This document shows, one piece after another, positions 14,287 through 24,600 of a stretch of 40,708 nucleotides of DNA. A program made the translations under genes and the position numbers. Source of the DNA: Candidatus Berkelbacteria bacterium. GTDB taxonomy: Bacteria; Patescibacteriota; UBA1384; XYA2-FULL-43-10; 1-14-0-10-43-13. Position 1 is the first letter of the stretch. Every line of letters starts with the position of its first letter. Where the stretch lies: contig JAPLVL010000016.1 in NCBI GenBank assembly GCA_026397135.1, positions 1-40,708 of the forward strand. Reading direction: 5' to 3'. The notes beneath the pieces were generated by a model that was not told where the DNA came from, made no database searches, and saw only the letters and a list, made by a program, of their open reading frames with translations.

Positions 14287-15675
14287 ATGGATCTTGTTGA
14301 AACTTGGCGAAATGCTCTGGGTGAATTACAGGTAACCCTCTCGAAGGCAAATTTCGAAACCTGGTTCAAAACTACCTTTATATTTGAATACAAAAAAGGA
14401 GTTTTCACTATAGGTGTACCAACTTTTTTCGTTGAGGATTGGCTCAAGAAGAAGTATTTGAAAGACATTCAAAAAGCGCTTCAAAACCAAATCGACGATC
14501 CAATTCAACTGATCAAATTTAAAATCGCTACCCCTCAGGCAAATCAAATAATTTCACTGGACAAGGACAGTGTTATCCACAGGGCTGTGGATAAACCACA
14601 ACCAAAAATTCAGTCTAGCTCGGTCCAAATTTTGACCGAAAATCCAATGTTGATCGACAATTATATCTTCTCCACATTCGTAGTTGGACCCTCGAATCAA
14701 TTGGCCTTTGCAGCAGCTGGAGCAGTTGTGGAAAAACCAGGCTCACAGTACAACCCACTTTTCATTTATGGCGATTCAGGGCTTGGCAAAACTCACTTAA
14801 TGCAAGCAATTGGCCATGCCTTTCTAGCCAAATATCCAGAAAAGAAAGTTCTGTATGTCTCAACTGAAACTTTTGTTAACGATTTTATCCAGGCAGTCAG
14901 TGCTGGCTTTGGCAAAGCTAAGGATTTCAAGAATCGCTATCGCAATGTTGATCTCCTCTTGATTGACGATGTCCAATTTCTCTCAAGCAAAGAGGGGACA
15001 CAAGATGAGTTTTTTCACACTTTCAATCATCTACACCAGAACAAAAAACAGGTTATCTTGACCGCTGATCGCGTCCCCAAAGATATAAAGGGACTGGAAA
15101 TCAGATTAAAGACTCGTTTCGAGGGGGGAATGGTCTGTGATGTTGGTCACCCCGATCTCGAAACCAGAGAGGCAATTCTTCATCAAAAAGCCAAAGCGAT
15201 GGGCAAACAAATTGATTCTAAGATTCTGACGCTGATCGCCCAAAACGTGAAATCATCAATTCGAGAATTAGAAGGAGCACTTAATAAATTTCTAGCAACC
15301 TGCGAACTAACAAATTCAGAGATGACAGAGGCCAAAGCGATGGAAGTTTTGAATAATCTGATCGAGGAAAAACAACAATACATTACCCCCGAACTCGTAA
15401 TCAGAGAGGTTCACCGCTATTTCCGAATTGGAATTGAAGATTTACTTGGACAAAAGAGGACAAAGGAACTTGTCCTGCCAAGGCAAATTACAATGTATTT
15501 ACTTCGTCACGAATGCAATATGTCATTCCCTGAAATAGGTAGGAAGATGGGCGGGAAAGATCACTCCACTATCATGCATGGAACTGAGAAGATTGAAAAA
15601 AATATTTCAATGGATCATCGCTTAAAAGAAGATTTAAACCTGATCAAAGAGAAAATTCATGCTTCATACAATTAA
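14287..15675 (+). CDS. dnaA: chromosomal replication initiator DnaA
   Basis: The 462-residue protein has all four domains. Domain I is about residues 1-80 (ETWRNALGEL ... FETWFKTT), and domain II is a short linker around residues 85-115. Domain III is the AAA+ ATPase, with Walker A GDSGLGKTHL near residue 162 and Walker B LLLIDDVQFL near 224. Domain IV has the DNA-binding signature GGKDHSTIMH near 423. It opens the origin and loads the helicase. AGGAAAGG sits six bases before the start. The linker codons (residues 96-103) contain two inverted DnaA boxes. The gene faces away from rpmH and is followed by the origin. Confidence 0.98.
   Translation: MDLVETWRNALGELQVTLSKANFETWFKTTFIFEYKKGVFTIGVPTFFVEDWLKKKYLKDIQKALQNQIDDPIQLIKFKIATPQANQIISLDKDSVIHRAVDKPQPKIQSSSVQILTENPMLIDNYIFSTFVVGPSNQLAFAAAGAVVEKPGSQYNPLFIYGDSGLGKTHLMQAIGHAFLAKYPEKKVLYVSTETFVNDFIQAVSAGFGKAKDFKNRYRNVDLLLIDDVQFLSSKEGTQDEFFHTFNHLHQNKKQVILTADRVPKDIKGLEIRLKTRFEGGMVCDVGHPDLETREAILHQKAKAMGKQIDSKILTLIAQNVKSSIRELEGALNKFLATCELTNSEMTEAKAMEVLNNLIEEKQQYITPELVIREVHRYFRIGIEDLLGQKRTKELVLPRQITMYLLRHECNMSFPEIGRKMGGKDHSTIMHGTEKIEKNISMDHRLKEDLNLIKEKIHASYN
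14573..14594. promoter_or_regulatory. inverted pair of perfect DnaA boxes inside dnaA
   Basis: TTATCCACA (14573-14581) and its reverse complement TGTGGATAA (14586-14594) flank GGGC. Both match the consensus at 9 of 9 positions. They fall in codons of the variable domain II linker, where the sequence is free to serve as a binding site. Confidence 0.85.
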
Positions 15676-16066
15676 ACATTTCTTTCTAGATCAAGTTAAT
15701 TAATATAGAGGTTATTATAATAATAGTAATAATAAGGACTGTGGATAGTGGGGACAAGTCAAAAAGACAAGGATAGGAGAGGATAAAGTGTGGCGTCTGC
15801 CTGTGGAAAAAGTTGACCACAACCTATGGGTAAAGATGGGGAAAACTTTTCAAAGAATTTTCAAAACTTCATCTATTTAAAATCTTGTTGATATCTAAGA
15901 GCTTTATCAACAGGGAATTGGGATAAATTAGGGTTTATCCACAAGCAAAAAACGCAATACAAAATAAATAGTCCAGTAAAAGATAAAAACCATTATTAAA
16001 TATTAAAGATATCAACAGTTTGGACCAAAATTGTGGATAAACTAAAATTGAACACGAAAGGATGAT
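15676..16066. other. oriC: origin of replication (oriC) between dnaA and dnaN
   Basis: This 391-base A+T-rich gap has no coding frame. It has two perfect DnaA boxes (TTATCCACA at 15935-15943 and TGTGGATAA at 16032-16040). Near-matches include TGTGGATAG (15740-15748), TGTGGAAAA (15802-15810) and TTATCAACA (15904-15912). An unwinding element lies at the dnaA end. Together with further boxes before and inside dnaA, this is a bipartite origin layout. The dnaN promoter must also lie here but is not resolved; AAAGGATG precedes the dnaN ATG. Confidence 0.9.
15718..15748 (-). promoter_or_regulatory. DnaA-trio unwinding element next to a DnaA box
   Basis: Read on the minus strand, the box CTATCCACA (15748-15740) is followed by a 4-base GTCC spacer and then six consecutive trinucleotides TTA TTA TTA CTA TTA TTA (15735-15718). 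This matches the DnaA box, GC spacer and 5'-(C/T)TA-3' repeat order of the basal unwinding system described in Bacillus subtilis. On that model a DnaA filament would extend toward dnaA. Confidence 0.75.
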
Positions 16067-17176
16067 ATGAAAATTACAATGTTGCAATCAAACATCGCCA
16101 AAATGCTCGGTCAAACCGCTCGAATCGTGGGAGCTAGGACAACTTTACCTGTTCTGAGTAATATTTTGATCGATGCGGCAAAGGGAAAGATAAAATTTTC
16201 AGCTACTGACTTGGAGGTAGGGATTACGGCTAGTAGTATAGGTAAGGTTGAGGAAGACGGTCAAATCACGCTACCGGCTAGACTTCTCTCTGATTTTATT
16301 CTGAACAACAAGGATGAATCGGTTGAAATTTCAACCGAAGGTACAATCGCTACTTTGAAATCAAGTCACTTCGAGGCAACCATCCATGGAATCGCGGCCG
16401 AAGAATTTCCAACCATCCCAGAAGCACCCAAAAGCTTCTTTGTCTCGATTCCTCGAGTGATATTTGTCGAAGCACTGAAGAAAGTTAATATTGCTCCGGC
16501 GACGGATGATACTAGACCGGCGCTAGCTGGTATCTATTTCCAGTTTGATCAAAAAGTTCTGACTATGGCTGCCACTGACTCATACCGATTGGCTGAGAAG
16601 AAAATAGACCTCTCTAATACTGTTGAGGAAAAGAAATTGATTGTGCCGAGCCGAACCATGAATGAAGTTTTGCGCATTCTCTCTGCCAGTGAAACAACAG
16701 AGGAAATTAGTTTGGCAGTGACGGACAATCAGATTTCATTCAAAATCGGAGAAACATTTATCGTCTCTCGAATTATCGAGGGAAATTTTCCCAATTATCA
16801 TCAAATCATTCCCTCCTCGTCGAAGATCAAGGTGAGAGTCAAATTGGCTGAACTGGTTAGTGCTGTCAAGATGTCCTTTCTGTTTGCCAAGGATTCGGCC
16901 AACAACAATGTTAAATTCGTGGTCAAGGGGAACAATCTGGAAATATTGTCGGCAGCGACTCAAGCTGGCAGTGCCAAATCTCAACTCTCAGCAGAAGTTA
17001 GTGGTGGAGAGTTGGAAATTGCTTTCAATGCCAAATATGTTCTCGATGTTTTAAGCGTTATCGGTTCAGATCTGATTGATTTTGAATTTAACGATGGTCT
17101 CTCTGCTGGAGTTTTGAAATCAGAAAAGGACCAGGGTTATCTCTATATCATGATGCCACTCAAGCTCGAAAATTAA
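16067..17176 (+). CDS. dnaN: DNA polymerase III beta sliding clamp
   Basis: The 369-residue clamp subunit encircles DNA as a dimer and holds replication enzymes on it. The three-domain fold is recognisable. Domain 1 has ARTTLPVLSNILI and KFSATDLEVGI, domain 2 has DDTRPALAGIYF and MAATDSYRLAEKK, and domain 3 has RIIEGNFPNYHQIIP and ends near the family-typical YLYIMMPL(K/R)L. The length is normal. It is directly downstream of the origin and six bases before recF, so dnaN-recF-dciA form one operon. Confidence 0.97.
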   Translation: MKITMLQSNIAKMLGQTARIVGARTTLPVLSNILIDAAKGKIKFSATDLEVGITASSIGKVEEDGQITLPARLLSDFILNNKDESVEISTEGTIATLKSSHFEATIHGIAAEEFPTIPEAPKSFFVSIPRVIFVEALKKVNIAPATDDTRPALAGIYFQFDQKVLTMAATDSYRLAEKKIDLSNTVEEKKLIVPSRTMNEVLRILSASETTEEISLAVTDNQISFKIGETFIVSRIIEGNFPNYHQIIPSSSKIKVRVKLAELVSAVKMSFLFAKDSANNNVKFVVKGNNLEILSAATQAGSAKSQLSAEVSGGELEIAFNAKYVLDVLSVIGSDLIDFEFNDGLSAGVLKSEKDQGYLYIMMPLKLEN

Positions 17177-17182
17177 GAAAAA

Positions 17183-18223
17183 ATGATTTTATCAAAGCTA
17201 AAACTGGAAAACTTCAGAAACCATTTGCAGCTTGAGCAGGAACTTGGTTTGTTAAATGTAATAATTGGCCGAAACGGTAGCGGGAAAAGTAATATTTTGG
17301 AGGCAATATTCGTTCTTTCTTCTTGCCGGTCTTTTCGGGAAGAGGACAAGAAAAACCTGGTCAACTTCGAATCTGCTTTTGCGCGAGTCTCGAGTGGGGA
17401 TTTGGAAGTTTTCATCCAGAAAGAGCCGATGCTTTTACTTCGTTCCAGAGAAAGGGGTGTTAATCGCAAACAATCTGACTATATTGGTTTGCTCAAAAGT
17501 GTGGTTTTCTCACCGGAAACTATCTCTTTGATTGGTGGGGCACCGAAGCAGAGAAGACGATTTCTTGATCTGATGATCAGTCAGGGGAATCGAGAATATT
17601 TGCGAGCGTTGATTGGTTACGAGAAGGTTCGTCACGAGAGAAACTCTCTGCTTCAACAAGTGGCGGAAGGGAAATCCAAAGCGAACGAACTGGATTTTTG
17701 GGACAATGAGCTTGTCAAATTTGGACAAATAATTCTCTTTGAGCGTCAAAATGCAATTGAATGTCTGAACAAACAGTTGGATTCTCTATACCGCACAATC
17801 TCTGGGAAGGAAACCGAAACTCTCTCTATTCAGTACGAAAATAGCTGTACCGGCGAGGAAATGAGGACAAAAATTGAAAAAAACAGACAGAGAGAAATTT
17901 GGGCCGGACATTCACTTTTTGGTCCACATCGAGATGATCTAATATTTTTACTAAATACATACAATGTGAACAATTATGCTTCCAGGGGAGAGACAAAGTC
18001 GGTCGTTTTGGCGCTTAAAATTGCCGAATTAAACTATTTAGCTACTGATCAGGCAGAGAGGCCGATTCTACTTCTCGATGATCTATTCTCTGAGTTTGAT
18101 GAGATAAGGCGCGGACATCTGAGTGAAATTATGAAGGATTTTCAGACGGTAATTACGACTACGGATCGAGCCCAATTTTCCAAAAAACTATTAAATCAAA
18201 GTTTGATAATCGAAATGAGCTAA
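17183..18223 (+). CDS. recF: DNA replication and repair protein RecF
   Basis: The 346-residue SMC-like ATPase binds gapped DNA and helps load RecA. Walker A is IGRNGSGKSNILEAI (near residue 28-42), the ABC-type signature region is YASRGETKSVVLALKIAEL, and Walker B is ILLLDDLFSEFD. The opening LKLENFRNH is typical of the family. The ATG follows the dnaN stop by six bases in an A-rich stretch without a clear ribosome site. Its TAA directly abuts the next ATG. Its presence is notable because many reduced genomes lose recF. Confidence 0.95.
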   Translation: MILSKLKLENFRNHLQLEQELGLLNVIIGRNGSGKSNILEAIFVLSSCRSFREEDKKNLVNFESAFARVSSGDLEVFIQKEPMLLLRSRERGVNRKQSDYIGLLKSVVFSPETISLIGGAPKQRRRFLDLMISQGNREYLRALIGYEKVRHERNSLLQQVAEGKSKANELDFWDNELVKFGQIILFERQNAIECLNKQLDSLYRTISGKETETLSIQYENSCTGEEMRTKIEKNRQREIWAGHSLFGPHRDDLIFLLNTYNVNNYASRGETKSVVLALKIAELNYLATDQAERPILLLDDLFSEFDEIRRGHLSEIMKDFQTVITTTDRAQFSKKLLNQSLIIEMS

Positions 18224-18496
18224 ATGGAAAAATTTGACCGAATATTGAAGGCCAACCTGAAGAATAAGCCCTTCCAAAAGGCGGCAGAAGGTGCAGAGAT
18301 CTGTTTTTATGCCAGCAAGTGGAACAAGATCGCAATGACCCCTATCTCTTATAAGGAAGGACTTCTGAAGGTAGCCGTCAAAAGCTCTCCAGCGGCGGCC
18401 GAACTGCAAATGATTCAGGGTGAATTGGTCGATTTCGTAAATGCCAAATTTAATTACAAAGTCGTTCGTCTGCTTCGGATTGTAGTAATCAATTAA
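18224..18496 (+). CDS. dciA: DciA/DUF721-family helicase-loader-like protein
   Basis: The 90-residue protein follows recF with no intervening base. It has the short DUF721 domain: an N-terminal helix (FDRILKANLKNKPF), the A-x-x-x-W core seen here as FYASKWNKIA, the strand LLKVAVKSSPAAAELQM and a final VRLLRIVV strand. DciA proteins act with the replicative helicase DnaB in bacteria lacking DnaC/DnaI, and recF-dciA adjacency is common. The size is short for the family but near the minimal domain. Assignment rests on pattern plus location, both good. It ends the replication operon before a bidirectional terminator. Confidence 0.8.
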   Translation: MEKFDRILKANLKNKPFQKAAEGAEICFYASKWNKIAMTPISYKEGLLKVAVKSSPAAAELQMIQGELVDFVNAKFNYKVVRLLRIVVIN

Positions 18497-18502
18497 TCTC
18501 AT

Positions 18503-18576
18503 AGCCCAAGCTTCAGCTTGTTAAAATAATTCCAACAATTCGAATTGACTCATGCCAACAAACTAAAGTTTGGGCT
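18503..18576. repeat. imperfect palindromic element sharing a 19-mer with 35683
   Basis: The left arm (18503-18522) and right arm (18557-18576) are imperfect inverted repeats of 20 bases. Nineteen bases at 18555-18573 are identical to 35683-35701, which is the right arm of a similar element. It lies between dciA and the terminator. Confidence 0.7.
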
Positions 18577-18587
18577 CCAGATAAAAT

Positions 18588-18617
18588 AAAAATCTCTCGC
18601 TATAGCGAGAGATTTTT
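18588..18617. terminator. bidirectional intrinsic terminator
   Basis: AAAAATCTCTCGC and its exact complement form a 13-bp stem around TATA. A run of A on one side and T on the other let it stop both the dnaN-recF-dciA message and the long minus-strand secretion operon. Confidence 0.93.
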
Positions 18618-18654
18618 ACGAATAAATTTGAATTCCTAAATTATAAATTTATTA

Positions 18655-21600
18655 CTAGAAGCCGATATGAGTCCAGGCAACTGATGAAGGATCATACCAC
18701 ACACCAACTCTGGTATTTCCACCGCAGACTGCCTTTCCGTCCTCATAGTAAGCCTGTGCCGAGCTGCCCAATACGATCTGGCACATATTTACAGTGATAG
18801 AGTTTTTCCAATATTCAACGTCTTCTCTTCGGCCGGTCAATATTTGATGTGGTACAGTCACCTCCTGATCAGGGTCGTTGTATTGGCTGGAGTTTTGCGT
18901 CTGCAAGACATCGCCGATCAGGCGACGAGCCTTGTATTGAGCGGTTGAGATGAAATGCTCTTGCATAATTTGCTGGAAGTTCGGATCCTGGACATCGCCA
19001 CCCCAAACCCCAGTACCAACATCTTTGTTTATTGGATCTGGTTTTTCTAACTGAGGATAATAACCATCGCCGGTACAGAAAAGTTCAATTGTAGTGCTAC
19101 CGCCCAGGAGCCCGCCCGTCAGACCACTGACCAATCCGCCAAGTCCGAGCATGTTGGCAAGCTGCATGTAAGCGCCAATCGGCCCTAAAGCCAAGGCGCT
19201 CGAGAGCATACTGGTAAGCTGACCCTGAATCAAACCGCTAATGTCTCCTGAGAGAAGTGAAGTTAATGTCCCCAAACCTCCTGGCAACATCGAACCAAGT
19301 TGACCAAGTGAGGAACCGAGAAGATTGTTCATTAACATGCCACTGAAATTGCCACTGAACATCCCCATTAGATTTCCCGGCAACATCCCCATTAGGCCGC
19401 CCATATCAGGGATGATATTGTTAAATGAACTGGCCAGCATGCCGTTGATTCCACTGAAAGCGGATTGCAAGCCTAAACTGCCAAATGTATCCTGAAGATT
19501 CAATAGTTGACCAAATTGATCTGGTAAAATTTTACTGAAGTCCATAATACCACTAAGTCCAGGCATACCAGGAAGGAGATTTTGGAAATTAGTTAGAGAT
19601 TTGAAATTGCTGAAAAGACCGTTGGCACTATCGAAGAGACCAAATGACTGTCCAAATGGTAAGCCAAGAGCAGTGTCGCCCCAATTGAAGATATTTTGGA
19701 AACCGAGATTCAAAGCTCCAGCTGGATCGGAAAAGATGCTACCGACGCCGCTACCGAGATTGGCAAGTCCGCCATTCATCCAGGAACTGATGGAGCTGCC
19801 TAGAGTTGGGAAGCTGAAAGGTGATCCACCTGGACCAGCAAAATTAAAGACATTGCTGGCCGCGCCGGTGAAGCAAGACACTCCTGAGCAACCAGCAGGG
19901 AAGCCCCAATTACCACTACCGAGCCCGCCAGTTCCACCAAAGAGCCCACCCACAAGTCCACCGGTAATATCTGTGGGCAGCTTGAAGCCGAGGACGCTGT
20001 CGAAATGGCTAGAGAAAAGATCATTGACGAAGCTGAAACTGCCAGACGACACAAAAGCGCTCAAGTCATGGCTGCCGATAAAACTGTTCAAACCGGCAAA
20101 GTTACTTTGCAGATCAGCCAATGGTAGTGATGTACCTGTTAATTGTTCAAATTGATTTACAATATTACCGCTTGTTAAATTAGCACTACTGAAATCAAGT
20201 CCCAAGAGGCTGTGACTGTCAAATGAATTGCTCAGATAATCTCCAATTCCGAAGAGGCGCTCCTGAACATTGCCGGTAAATAGAGATTCGGCAAATCCAA
20301 TTGGAATATTCTTGTCCAGAGACCAGAGTGAGCTATCTATGGACTTAAAGTTCAGCATCTGGCTGAAATTGTTGATTGTGCTACTGATAGCATTGTCCTG
20401 AGTGAAAGGAAGATTGGTCATAAGAGAGCCAAGCTGTTGTAAATTGTTACTAATATTGAGTTGATCAGTCAAACTGGTGAGCGGGTTAGTCAGAGAAGCG
20501 AGATTAGTATTGAATTGGCTGGTCAAGTTTTGAACATATGAAGACGGGTCAAAATTGGTGCCGGTAGGGAAGCTAAACTGGTCGTTGATCCTATTGATTG
20601 CATCCGTAACCTGGTTTGAACCGTAGAAGTTGCTAATCTGATTTGTAAACTGATCGAAGGTGCTGACAGTGTCAGGATTGGTCGGTCCAATCAATCCGTT
20701 GTTGGTAGCGAAGTTAAATGTCGAAGCAATGTTGGCTGCCATATTGGCAATAGGATTACCAAATAGACTGCCGTGAATTGTGCTGTAGCTAGTCATCATA
20801 TCGCCAGGTACATTGATTTGACATTGAGAGGGATTATTTTGTGTGCTTTCGTAATCGCAGCTAGTGTGGCGCGGGTCAGACATATCGATCATGGTACTGT
20901 TGACTGACATTGCCTGGGTAATACTGCCGATGAAGTCAACTTGACCACTGAAAAGAGCATGAAGGTCATGTTGGAAAAGATTTGAGGAGGTAGCATCAGT
21001 CAGTGGAGAATAGGAAATATCTTGTCTGAAGAGGCGACCAAGTCCCGTGCTTGCAATGCCGACTCCGCCACCACTTCCACCTGAAAGTAGCGGTACGGAA
21101 ACATGCTCATCTCGAACATAGCCAAAAATGTCACTAATAGCAGTACTGATTCCATTGCTCCAGAGATCAGGACTATCGGAAGGGCAACGTCTGCCAACAA
21201 TTCCCCCAAGACCAGAACAGCCCGGCTCTCTCTGTGATGAAATTTGTTCATTTCTTGCACCAAGCATATCGCTGATTTCTTTCGAGGAAATCGAAGTGAG
21301 AGAATTTGAGAGCTGAGCGAATAGACTATGATTTCCACTGCCAAGAGCACTTTCTATCTGCGATTGAATTTGACCAACTTGACTGCTGTTGTTGTGGGCG
21401 GCGCTTTCAGCGCTACTGCGCAGAGAGCTGTCAACAACTTTGAACATTTGAGTGAAGGAAGCGATTGTATCGCTCCGATCTGGCTGACCGTCTGCGGCAG
21501 GCATGGGGAAGAGCATATTGTCGAGCATTCTGGTACCGGAAGAAAGAAGTGAAGCAAAAGGGTCAGTTGGGTTGCTGATAACCTGGCTAAAGGTACCGGC

Positions 21601-24600
21601 AGTAGTCCCTGCCAAAGTGTCGAGCTGAAGATTGACAAGATTTGGTAGCTGGCTGCCCAAATCTCCCCAATTCTTGTACTGAGGATCATCACAGCCGCCT
21701 GATCGTCCCAGAAAAGGAAGAGAGATACTTGGTTTTGAACAGACGAAAATATTTTGAAGTGGTTCAAGCAATTTCAGAGCGTTGTCATCACTGATGCCGA
21801 AAAGCATACCAATATTACCTGACTTGCCTGGTGTGCCGGTATCAATACTGGTCCAAGTACTAGTTAGGCTCGAGAGGGCGTGATCACTAACCTGAGAAAT
21901 AAGGTTGGAAATATTGCCAGGATTCTGGAAAACATTGAGCAGATTTGAACTGTTGAGACCAAGCATTGTATCTGCTGAGCTCAAGAGATCGCCGAAGGAT
22001 TGGACACTGTAATCCCAGTCAGCTAGTCCGGTCGTTGGAGCGAGATTATTCAATCCAGAAACTCCGCCTCCCATCGAACCCAAGACAGTATTTAAGTTGC
22101 CACTCAAATAAGTATTCAATTCCTTGGCTGCAGACATAACGCTGCTAGGCAAATACGAAGATCCGGCAAGGAAACTCTGCAATACATTAATCTTCGTTTC
22201 TGTCGGATCGGAAAGATAACGATCTGCCTTGATGCCCAAGATTTTCTTCATCAGATCGTCAGGAATGCTGTTTAGAACTGGGACGTCGAAAAGGCTGGTG
22301 AAATCAAGATAGCCGATTTTGGAAGCAACTGTTTGCAAACTACCGCTTTTGAAGCTGTCTTCGGGCAAACCCAGGGTCTGTTCGATCTTGTCCTGACCCA
22401 GAGTTGTAGGGAATGTGCTGTTGAAACTGTCGGTCGAAATACTGTTCATACCGGTCAATCCGGCCAACAATGTTCCGGCGCTGTTATCCAGAGCGCAGCT
22501 CGTCGAGGCATCTCCCGAAGCGGACAAAAGCTCCTGGCTGTCGCCTGATTGCAGGTTCATAGTATTGTCTAGAAATCCAGTTGCGATCTGGTCAAGTGAG
22601 CTTGTGTCTCCGGTCAAAACTTTGTAGAGGTCACCACCATCAAAGGCAGTTGTACTCATATCAATGTTTAAGTCGTCAAAAATATGTGTATTTACGGTGC
22701 TTCTGGTTTCTTTCTCACCGACCATTTTGGCAAAGCTGTAGAGATTGGCACCGCCAGTTTCTCGCATGAATACTCCGGAGAGAGAATCTGAAGTGTTGTG
22801 CGTCTTGGCGGCAATCCGAGAAAGTGCTTTGTTGGCCAATGTTGCTTCGCGGTGATTATCGTCAGCAACGCCGCTGTAGCTGGCTGCAATTGCACTCAAG
22901 CTAGCAGTGTTGAAAATTGAAGTCTTCGTATTATCTTTGGCGAAATCGATCAAACCTCGGTAGAGATCGTCAAAACTTAGTGCGGCGGCTGGACTTGTGC
23001 TGTTGTATGTATCAGCCAGTCTCATGGCGATTACTCCCAGAACATCATCAACTGTCTTCCCATCAACCTGTTTGCCGCTGATTGCGACGCTCGCATGGGC
23101 ATCACTATACCGCAAAGCTTCCTCGCGGCTTTTGAAGCAATGACGGCCGTTGAGGTCGTAAATACAGTATGAATTATTTACAATTTCACCGTTATTAACA
23201 GCGAATCCACTGCTGTCGGGCTGAAAAGGTGATTTACAGTCATGGTTGGTTCCGCCGACTGGTTGAGCATATGGGTTGGCGTAAATGTATTCTGGCAAAA
23301 GTTTGAGCGGGTCTGTTTCGTTAGTTTTGGTCAGAGCGATGGGGAGTTTGCCGTTTAGCATCATTACGAATTTCTCCAAGATGCCGCTATCAATCTTGAG
23401 ATCAGAAGCTTCGATAGCATGAGCATCATCGTTGCTGATTTCGGCGGACGAAATTGTCTTCCCTGTCAGGAAAGCGGCGATTGTTCCTGATTTCAAACCT
23501 AAATTATAGTCGTCCTGAGTCGCCAATTTCAGGGCAGAAGTGTTTGAAGCTAAATCAGATGTGCTAGAGACGCTTAACCCCATTCGTAACATCAAATCAG
23601 CCTCAGGAGAACGAATACCGTCCGTTAGATTGTTGCTCTTCACATTGTCATAAACATTTTGAAGTGAGTTTATTCCGGATTTCTGATCCAAGCCGTTATT
23701 TTCGAAATAATCAGCGTAATAATTATCCTTGGCATCGGTTTGCATTTGAGCAATCAGGTCGTAATTGCCGTTCTCTGGGTGGCTCAAGTTGTCATTTACG
23801 AAAGAGGTCATTTGATCGTCGGAATAGCTGGCTAGCCAACTGTATTTGGGATTACTTGTCGGTAACCATTGTTTTAGAGTCTTGGGATCAGAGAAGTTTA
23901 ATTCGTCAATCGATTTTTGTCCCTGGAAATAGCCGTAAGGTAAAGAGAATTGATTTTCGATTTTGGCTTGGCCAATCGCAGCTAGGAGTGAATCTTGGCC
24001 GGTCAGGCCATAGTCCTCGTAATTATTGACAAGATAGAGAAGTGAATTTGGTGGGAGATTGAGTTTGCCCTCAGCACTCTGTGCACCGAAAGTCAGGAAT
24101 AAATTTTCAGGAGTATTTTGGCCGGAAACGAGAGAGAAAAGCATTTGTCCGAAGGTGCTACTACTGGTCAGTGTGCTCTCTGTTTGTTGTCCGTTTGTGC
24201 CGGCGGCGACAGTTGCTCCGGCAGTTACATTGCTTTGTGTTAAAACATCGGCAGTTGGAATTGCTTTTCCTGAAGAGATTTCGCTGATAGTTCTCGAGAT
24301 CTCTGAAAGATCAGTTGAAATTAGATTAACAGTTCCCAAATGCGAATCACCCTGGCCGAATTTCAGAAGATAATACTGGCGAATAGTTTCGAGCTTTTCG
24401 TTTGCAGCGGAAGCGTCGTTTGCAATATTGCGGGTCAAGTTCATGATCTTCTTGATTTTTGTCAAAGCAGAGTCACTTGAGCTATAAGGATTTGTGGTGG
24501 CAGTCAGAATTGCGGCAGTTTCGGTGTCAATGTTGACAGGAAGAGTGTCGCCTTTGATCACATTCCAATCTGTCTGAAGTTGGTTGGCTAATGTTCCCAA

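Noticed and set aside
18655-18700. Giant protein C-terminus (WTHIGF) as an M15 active-site end like HIHIGF in the next gene
   Set aside because: The H-x-H pair and the upstream SxHxxGxAxD motif are missing, so the short similarity is not enough.
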